DNA from: Streptomyces sp. R41
Lineage (GTDB): Bacteria > Actinomycetota > Actinomycetes > Streptomycetales > Streptomycetaceae
DNA: 64,000 nucleotides
NCBI RefSeq assembly: GCF_041053055.1
Contig: NZ_CP163443.1
Span: forward strand, 1,736,001 to 1,800,000
Direction: 5' to 3'
The notes under the pieces are model-generated. The model made no database searches and was not told the origin of the DNA. It was given only the letters and a program-made list of their open reading frames with translations. Made by a program: the position numbers and the translations under genes. Position 1 is the first letter of the stretch, and each line of letters opens with the position of its first letter. Below are positions 59,385-64,000 of this stretch, piece after piece.

Positions 59385-60044
59385 TCAGTGACCGGAGTGC
59401 CGTGCGCGATGGCCGTGGTGTTCGGGGTGTTGGCGTGGGCTCGTCGACTTCCGCTTGTCCGTTTCGGGGTGGGCGTTGCCCAGCCCGGACAGGGTGACCG
59501 TGACCAGGCGGTCGGCGGCGTCGTCGGAGGGCAGGGCGGCAGCAGCCGTGAGGGCGTGGAGGCAGTACGTCGCGAGCTCGTCGGGCGCGACATCGTCCCG
59601 GAAGTCGCCTGCCTGTACGCCTGCGGCAAGCAGGTCCCGGATCATGCCGTGGAGCTGCTGCTCGGCGTGGGCGACCCGCTCGTCCCGGTGAAGGAACGCC
59701 GCGAGGTCGGTGCCGTGGTGCCCGCGGGAGTGGCGTGAGATGTGAGCGAACGCCCTGAGGACCGCTTCGAGCTGTTCGCTGGCTCCGTCGACCTGGTCAC
59801 GGACTTCCGCCAGCTGTCCCAGGTGCTCGGTGATCTGGCGGTCGTGCCAGGCGAGAAGGATTGCCTCGACGTCCGGGAAGTACTTGTACAGCGTGGCCCG
59901 GCCGATGCCGGCCTGCTCGGCGATCTGCGACATCGTCACGGACCGCACCCCGTGCTCGGCGGCCAGCTCCGCCGTGGTGTTCAGAATCGCGTCGCGCACC
60001 GCGCGGCGGTGCGTCTCGATCGTCTCGTTCCACAGCTTCGGCAC
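59385..60044 (-). CDS. TetR-family transcriptional regulator
   Basis: A 219-residue repressor. The helix-turn-helix (about 25-65) is VTMSQIAEQAGIGRATLYKYF; a helical ligand domain follows, and the C-terminus is His/Arg-rich (RQHPEHHGHRARHSGH), which could contact metal. GTG 60044 chosen because family homology begins at VPKLWNETIETH. A site related to the methyltransferase operator lies 58-70 bp upstream. Convergent-adjacent to the nickel permease (its stop is 140 bp from the permease start). Confidence 0.9.
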   Translation of the reverse strand: MPKLWNETIETHRRAVRDAILNTTAELAAEHGVRSVTMSQIAEQAGIGRATLYKYFPDVEAILLAWHDRQITEHLGQLAEVRDQVDGASEQLEAVLRAFAHISRHSRGHHGTDLAAFLHRDERVAHAEQQLHGMIRDLLAAGVQAGDFRDDVAPDELATYCLHALTAAAALPSDDAADRLVTVTLSGLGNAHPETDKRKSTSPRQHPEHHGHRARHSGH

Positions 60045-60087
60045 CGCATCAGTGTACGTGGCGGCGATGTCGATACACGCTCGTGGA

Positions 60088-60113
60088 CATCGTGGACATC
60101 GTGTCTCGTAAAC
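60088..60113. promoter_or_regulatory. TetR autoregulatory site (candidate)
   Basis: GGACATCGTGTCTCGTAAA (60095-60113) resembles AGACACCGTGTCTCGATAAA before the methyltransferase at 55.3 kb; CGTGGACAT is tandemly repeated just before it. Confidence 0.5.
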
Positions 60114-60198
60114 TGCGGCCGTCGTCGACCGCTCGGCGACCGAGCACAACGAAGGACTCACCCATGACCGATTCGCCGTCGCCACGGTTCTGCTGCTC

Positions 60199-60453
60199 GT
60201 GCACATGCAGGTGGTCGGGCACGTCGCCGACGCCGCGGCCGAGGCGAGCCTGTCCAGCGGTGACCTCTTCGGGATGAGGGTTCAACTGCTCGCCGATGCC
60301 GCCGCAACCCTGGTCGTGCTTCTGGTCGCGGTGGTGCTGTCGGTGTACAAGCCGAGAGGGCTGACCCGCCACGGGTGGCGCAGGCAACAACGCCTGCGCG
60401 AGCCGCAGCCCGCTACCGGCAGCGATCAGACGGCAGGGCTTGCAGCTCGCTGA
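60199..60453 (+). CDS. Small membrane protein, N-terminus probably frameshifted
   Basis: 84 residues from GTG 60199; hydrophobic helix LADAAATLVVLLVAVVLSVY, then a basic tail. Coding character extends upstream (RFAVATVLLLVHMQVVGHVA), but that frame has no start. An ATG at 60164 behind GAAGGA is one base out of phase, so a single-base loss near 60170 is likely; the intact form would have about 97 residues and two helices. Divergent from the TetR gene, so it is probably its target. Family unknown. Confidence 0.6.
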   Translation: MHMQVVGHVADAAAEASLSSGDLFGMRVQLLADAAATLVVLLVAVVLSVYKPRGLTRHGWRRQQRLREPQPATGSDQTAGLAAR

Positions 60454-60460
60454 GGCCGAT

Positions 60461-61330
60461 TCATGAAGCGAGCGGCGCGAGTTCGGTGAACGTCTTGCCG
60501 CCGTCGCGGGACTCGTACAGGCCCGTCATCGTCGCGGCGAGGATGTGATCGGCGTCGACGGCGGTCAATGCCTGAGGTTGTCCGCCGGGTACGGCCGTGA
60601 GCTGCTTCCACGTCCTACCGCCGTCCGCGCTCGTGCTCAGCTTTCCGGACGTGTCGATGCCGAACAGAGCCTTCTCCGTGGGCCAGGACACGAACGCCTG
60701 GACCGGACCGGCGCCCTTGCCGAAGGTGCGGCCGCCGTCGGTGCTTTTGACCACGCCCTCCGCCGTGGTGGCCAGCAACTTGTCGCCGGAGGGGCTGACA
60801 GCGAGGTCGAGGGCCTCCAGCGTGGCCCGGTCGTCCCAGTTCTTGAGGTCGGTGCTGACTCGGATCCGGCCGCCCTCATAGCCGTAGACGGTGCCCTTCG
60901 CCGAGTCCAGGGAGTGGAAGTCGGCGTCTCCGGACAGCGATCGGGACGTCCAGGCGCGGCCGGAGTTCTTGGTCTGGATCAGGCCGAGGTTCCCGGGGCG
61001 GTCGCTTCCTTCGGCGCCGTGTCCGCTGGCGATGAAGGTGTTCTTGCCGATCACCGTGAAGCCCATGAAGTCATCCTTGCGGTCGCCGACGAGCTTCGGC
61101 TTCTGCCCCTTGGCCACCGTGTGCAGGCCGTCGTGAGTCGCGACGTACACGCGCCCGTCGGCCGGGTCGACGCCCAAGCCGTGGACGTGGGATAGCTCCG
61201 ACGCCGAGGTCGACGCCGCCGCTTCCTCGCCCGTGTCGGACGACCCGCCCCCGCAGGCCGCGAGGACCAGGGAGGCGAACGCGGCCCCCGCTACGGTGAG
61301 CAGGGCGCGGGTGGTCGAACGTGCGGTCAC
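60461..61330 (-). CDS. F510_1955-type BNR/sialidase-like lipoprotein
   Basis: A 289-residue exported lipoprotein (lipobox LAAC near residue 26). SHVHGLGVDPADGRVYVATHDGL opens a beta-propeller with BNR-like repeats (KSTDGGRTF, STSADGGRTW, ESRDGGKTF). The type is known as F510_1955 family glycosylhydrolase, often in actinobacterial copper clusters as I recall. Catalytic activity is unproven. 32 bp downstream of the NlpC gene, thus its operon partner. Confidence 0.82.
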   Translation of the reverse strand: MTARSTTRALLTVAGAAFASLVLAACGGGSSDTGEEAAASTSASELSHVHGLGVDPADGRVYVATHDGLHTVAKGQKPKLVGDRKDDFMGFTVIGKNTFIASGHGAEGSDRPGNLGLIQTKNSGRAWTSRSLSGDADFHSLDSAKGTVYGYEGGRIRVSTDLKNWDDRATLEALDLAVSPSGDKLLATTAEGVVKSTDGGRTFGKGAGPVQAFVSWPTEKALFGIDTSGKLSTSADGGRTWKQLTAVPGGQPQALTAVDADHILAATMTGLYESRDGGKTFTELAPLAS

Positions 61331-61362
61331 GGAAGTTCCTCAGGTGGTGCGGGTGTTGGTGC

Positions 61363-62388
61363 TCAGGGCCTGGACGCGGCGTAGAACGGCATGTAGCTGA
61401 CCTGGGTGATCTCGATGTTCTTGCCCGTGCGTGGGGCGTGAATGGCCTTGCCGTCGCCGATGTAGATGCCGTTGTGCTGGCTGTCGTTGTACCAGTAGAT
61501 GATGTCGCCAGGTTGCAAGTCCGACTGCGCCACCTTGCGGCCCGCGTCATACATCTGCTTGACGGTGCGCGGCAGCGATACGCCCGCCGAGCGCCAGGCC
61601 GCACCCACCAGGCCTGAGCAGTCGTAGGAGTTGGGACCCGTCGAACCCCACTCGTAGGGCTTGCCCAGCTGGGCGTACGCGAAGTCGATGGCGGTCTTGG
61701 CGCGACCGCTGGCGGGACCGTTGTAGCTCGCGGGCGCGTCGCTGGTGCCCGCGGCGGCGTCATCGCGCTCCTGGGCGGCCTCCATCCTGGTCCGCTGCTC
61801 GGCGGTCAAACTGTTCAGGAGCTTGCGCGCCTCGGTGAGCTTGCCCTGGACCTCGTCCTTCTTCTTCGCGGCCTCGGTCCGTGCCTCATTCAGGGCCTTC
61901 AGGCGCTTCGCGGCGTCCGCGCGTTCCTGGGCGAGTTCCCGCTGCTTGCCCTCCAGAGCCCGCAGCGCGGCGGCCTGCCGGTCCCCCGTGCGGCCGAGCG
62001 CCTCGGCCTTGTCGAGGTAGTCGTCCGGGTCGCTGGAGAGGAAGAGCTGCACGCTCGGGTCGATGGCCCCGCTGCGGTACTGCGCGGCGGCCAACGGGCC
62101 TACTTTCTCCCGCAGTTCGTTGATCTCCTCCTGCTTCCGGGCCAGCCGGTTCTGCGCCCCGTCCACCTCGCGCTGCAGCTTCTCCTGCTGCTCGCGGATG
62201 CCGTTGTACTCCTCGGTGGGAGCCTCGGCCTCCTCGTAGAGCTTCTCCACCTGCTTACGCACTTCGTCGAGGGTGGGCTTCGGGGCCGCCTGGCTCTGCG
62301 TCGGCAAGAGACTCACGGCACCGGCGGCGACACCGAGGGTTGCTATCCGGGCACGGCTGGGCGACTTCGGCCGACGGTGCGTTCCCAT
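61363..62388 (-). CDS. NlpC/P60 peptidoglycan endopeptidase with coiled coil
   Basis: A 341-residue exported cell-wall hydrolase. A signal peptide ends near residue 35 (PTQSQAAPKP). Two long coiled-coil segments (about 40-100 and 130-212) precede the NlpC/P60 domain (about 228-341), with catalytic Cys257 in YDCSGLVGAAW and His in SQHNGIYIGDG. RipA-like domain order: cuts stem peptides. ATG 62388 with AGGAG upstream. A TTAGTA-repeat site lies 90-110 bp upstream. Confidence 0.92.
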   Translation of the reverse strand: MGTHRRPKSPSRARIATLGVAAGAVSLLPTQSQAAPKPTLDEVRKQVEKLYEEAEAPTEEYNGIREQQEKLQREVDGAQNRLARKQEEINELREKVGPLAAAQYRSGAIDPSVQLFLSSDPDDYLDKAEALGRTGDRQAAALRALEGKQRELAQERADAAKRLKALNEARTEAAKKKDEVQGKLTEARKLLNSLTAEQRTRMEAAQERDDAAAGTSDAPASYNGPASGRAKTAIDFAYAQLGKPYEWGSTGPNSYDCSGLVGAAWRSAGVSLPRTVKQMYDAGRKVAQSDLQPGDIIYWYNDSQHNGIYIGDGKAIHAPRTGKNIEITQVSYMPFYAASRP

Positions 62389-62477
62389 CGCGAGGTGACT
62401 CCTCTGCACGTTTGTGGACCGATCGACGGGCCGCGGCCGCCGGGTTGGCGCCGCGGCATCGACCAAGGCAAGTTCGC

Positions 62478-62498
62478 TAGAACTTAGTAGTTTAGTAG
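62478..62498 (-). promoter_or_regulatory. Candidate BlaI/CopY site before the NlpC/P60 gene
   Basis: CTAGAAC followed by two direct copies of TTAGTA (62484-62489, 62492-62497); GAACT / AGTTC arms frame it. Begins CTA and ends TTAGTA like the two sites at 53.3 and 54.6 kb, but inner spacing differs. Confidence 0.45.
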
Positions 62499-62546
62499 TT
62501 CGAGCCGCAAGTGAGCCCGAGTCACAGGGGCCCTATCTGGTGTCGG

Positions 62547-63458
62547 TCAGCTGAGGCCGGGCGGACAAGCGGCCAGCAGCGGCAACAGCGGCACCACCGC
62601 GGCCACGGCGGCCACAGACCCCCAGAACGCGGGGTGAGGGGCCTTACGCGGGCCGAGAACCCGCTTCAGACGGATCAGGACCGTGTGCCCGCCAGCCGCG
62701 AACGCGCCCTTCGGGGCGCGGGCCGCCGCCATCTCGTACATCGCCGTGGCCAGCGCCTCAGTGGAGTGACGGCGCAGAGCGCGGTCATCGGCGACCATCT
62801 CCAGGAGGAGCGCCGTCTGTTCCCGGGCATGGCGGGCCAGCGGGGTCAGGCAGAACACCGAGTGGAACGCCTCCGCGGCGGCCAGGGTCAAGTGGTGACG
62901 TCCTGCGATGTGGCCCTGCTCGTGTTCCAGTACGGCACTGAGCTGCTCTGGCGTGAGCTCGCGTACGGCCGCGTCGCTGATCACGACCCGGGCGTGGCGG
63001 CCGGGCAGGCAGTAAGCGGCGGGGATGCCGTACGGCAGGACGGTGGCGCGCAACTGGGCGGAGTGGTGGCCCACCAGGTCCACGGCCTCGCGGTGTCGCG
63101 TCCGCGTCCGGCGGGCTCGTACGACGTGGACGACGAAACTCGAAACCAGGGCGACACCGATGGCGGCGGGCAGCGCGACGGCGAGCCGATGCGCCGTCCC
63201 GGGGTCGGGCTCGCCCGGGCCGACATGCATCCCACAGGAGTGCAGCAGGCCCACCAGCCCCGCGTGTAGGTGCTCGGCCGGCATGGCCAGGTTGTACGCG
63301 GCGAGCGCGGCACCGATCGAGAACGAGACCATCAGCGTGTGCCACACCGCCGCCGCCAGGGCCGGGGCCCGGTACGGCCAGCCGGCGCGCAGCAGCAGGT
63401 GCGGAGCGACGAAACCCACGGCCGCCGTGTAGCCGACCAGGACTGGGGCCGCGTTCAC
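62547..63458 (-). CDS. M56-family membrane metallopeptidase
   Basis: A 303-residue integral membrane zinc peptidase with helices near 5-25, 33-57, 92-113 and the C-terminus. The zinc motif is HEQGH (His179-Glu180-x-x-His183) in VLEHEQGHIAGRHH. M56 proteins such as BlaR1 cleave their partner repressor upon a signal. This one lacks a large sensor domain outside the membrane. GTG 63458 overlaps the blaI stop (GTGA), so repressor and peptidase are coupled. Confidence 0.91.
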   Translation of the reverse strand: MNAAPVLVGYTAAVGFVAPHLLLRAGWPYRAPALAAAVWHTLMVSFSIGAALAAYNLAMPAEHLHAGLVGLLHSCGMHVGPGEPDPGTAHRLAVALPAAIGVALVSSFVVHVVRARRTRTRHREAVDLVGHHSAQLRATVLPYGIPAAYCLPGRHARVVISDAAVRELTPEQLSAVLEHEQGHIAGRHHLTLAAAEAFHSVFCLTPLARHAREQTALLLEMVADDRALRRHSTEALATAMYEMAAARAPKGAFAAGGHTVLIRLKRVLGPRKAPHPAFWGSVAAVAAVVPLLPLLAACPPGLS

Positions 63459-63823
63459 GACTTCGCCTGTCGTCCTACGTTCCGCAGGGCCTTGCGCAGG
63501 GCGGCCACTTCCTCCTCGGACATTTTCTCGACGAAGTGGACCAGCGCGGCCGGGCGGTCCTTGCTCTCCCCCAAGCCGTCCTCCATCAATGCGGCGGCGT
63601 ATGCCTCGCGGCTGCGGACCGGCGAGTACAGCCAGGCCCGTCCCTGCTTGCCTCGGAGCAGCCAGCCCTTGTTGTAGAGGATGTTGGTGACGGTCATCAC
63701 CGTCGTGTAGGCGATGGGGCGGGTCTTGTTGATGTCGTCGACGACCTCACGCACCGTCGCCGGACGGTTCCACGTCCACAGGCGATCCATGATCTCCGCC
63801 TCGAGATCCCCCAGCCGCCGCAT
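63455..63823 (-). CDS. BlaI/MecI/CopY-family repressor
   Basis: A 122-residue winged-helix repressor: MRRLGDLEAEIMDRLWTWNR and TVREVVDDINKTRPIAYTTV (recognition helix), then LLRGKQGRAWLYSP and a dimerisation helix. ATG 63823 chosen with AAGGAAG upstream and a clear family N-terminus. Co-transcribed with the M56 peptidase. It is the only intact repressor of this type here, so it should be the one acting on the TTAGTA-like sites; this is inference. Confidence 0.93.
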   Translation of the reverse strand: MRRLGDLEAEIMDRLWTWNRPATVREVVDDINKTRPIAYTTVMTVTNILYNKGWLLRGKQGRAWLYSPVRSREAYAAALMEDGLGESKDRPAALVHFVEKMSEEEVAALRKALRNVGRQAKS

Positions 63824-63873
63824 GGCCCCGACTTCCTTTCGCCACCGAATGCGCAAGCGAGTACGCAGGGCCA

Positions 63874-63882
63874 TAGTAGACG
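63874..63882 (-). promoter_or_regulatory. Half-site TAGTAGACG before blaI
   Basis: Identical to the outer half of the L,D-transpeptidase site plus three bases (TAGTAGACG at 54574-54582). Lies 51 bp upstream of the blaI start. Confidence 0.4.
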
Positions 63883-63918
63883 GCTGACCTGCCAGGCTTC
63901 CGGGGCGTAAGGGCAGGG

Positions 63919-64000
63919 TCACAACCGCCCAGTGAGCTCGTAACCCGCTTTGTCGATCGCCTCGCGTACCGGAGCGTCGTCGAAACCTCCTACTTCTGCG
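63919..64000 (-). CDS. End of a heavy-metal-associated (HMA) domain protein, cut by the right edge
   Basis: The last 26 residues are visible: VGGFDDAPVREAIDKAGYEL then TGRL and a stop. The pattern is that of the final helix and strand of an HMA (CopZ/P-type ATPase metal-binding) domain. It lies directly upstream of blaI on the same strand with a 95-bp gap. A CopZ-type copper chaperone is most likely from its early stop after the domain. Confidence 0.6.
   Translation of the reverse strand, partial: AEVGGFDDAPVREAIDKAGYELTGRL

Overview
The window reads as chromosome of a Streptomyces-type actinomycete. The DNA is very GC-rich with strong third-position GC, GTG and TTG starts are common, adjacent genes overlap by ATGA or GTGA, and dispersed intergenic repeats familiar from Streptomyces genomes are present. 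I see no rRNA, tRNA, CRISPR array or replication origin.

From 1 to about 47 kb the layout is ordinary chromosome. It opens with the biotin genes: bioF (cut by the left edge) divergent from bioB-bioA-bioD. After these come a methyltransferase, a Fic-like/ribbon-helix-helix toxin-antitoxin pair, a MacB-type ABC exporter with an FtsX permease, an LLM-type oxidoreductase, two CorC/CNNM membrane proteins, an SGNH hydrolase, and a ferredoxin / ferredoxin reductase / cytochrome P450 operon. purB and a uracil-DNA glycosylase follow, then an ABC exporter divergent from a two-component system. Next are ROK and GntR regulators in convergent orientation, an ECF41-like sigma factor divergent from an oxidoreductase, an EamA transporter divergent from its MocR regulator, and phoD behind a PHO box. 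A SWIM zinc-finger protein with an 883-aa partner, a membrane-anchored ACT-acetyltransferase, a long tandem-repeat desert (40.0-40.7 kb), two Lrp-type regulators each divergent from a neighbour, a DUF885 peptidase, an SDR enzyme and an orphan Imm21-like immunity gene complete this part.

At about 47.3 kb the character changes. A C-terminal stub of an sbcC-like gene abuts a strong terminator and a truncated, frameshifted tyrosine integrase, followed by a truncated poly-gamma-glutamate hydrolase remnant, two frameshifted small genes, a DNA-binding-like protein and a CoiA-like nuclease. This looks like one end of a decayed integrated element.

From 52.3 kb to the right edge lies a metal and cell-envelope island. 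It carries a Met-rich DUF5134 membrane protein, an L,D-transpeptidase, a broken BlaI/CopY repressor, a methyltransferase, DUF2218 and DUF418 proteins, a nickel/cobalt permease behind a Nur-like box, a TetR regulator, an F510_1955-type lipoprotein, an NlpC/P60 hydrolase, an intact BlaI/CopY-M56 pair, and at the edge the end of a heavy-metal-binding domain protein. Related TTAGTA/TAGTA-type elements precede the transpeptidase, DUF5134, NlpC and blaI genes. This suggests one BlaI/CopY-controlled set linking metal (probably copper) stress to peptidoglycan remodelling, which is the most interesting system in the window. Two related CGAGACA/TGTCTCG sites suggest that the TetR protein controls the methyltransferase gene about 4.8 kb away. 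At least six genes between 47.5 and 60.5 kb are broken by apparent single-base shifts, while the left part has almost none.
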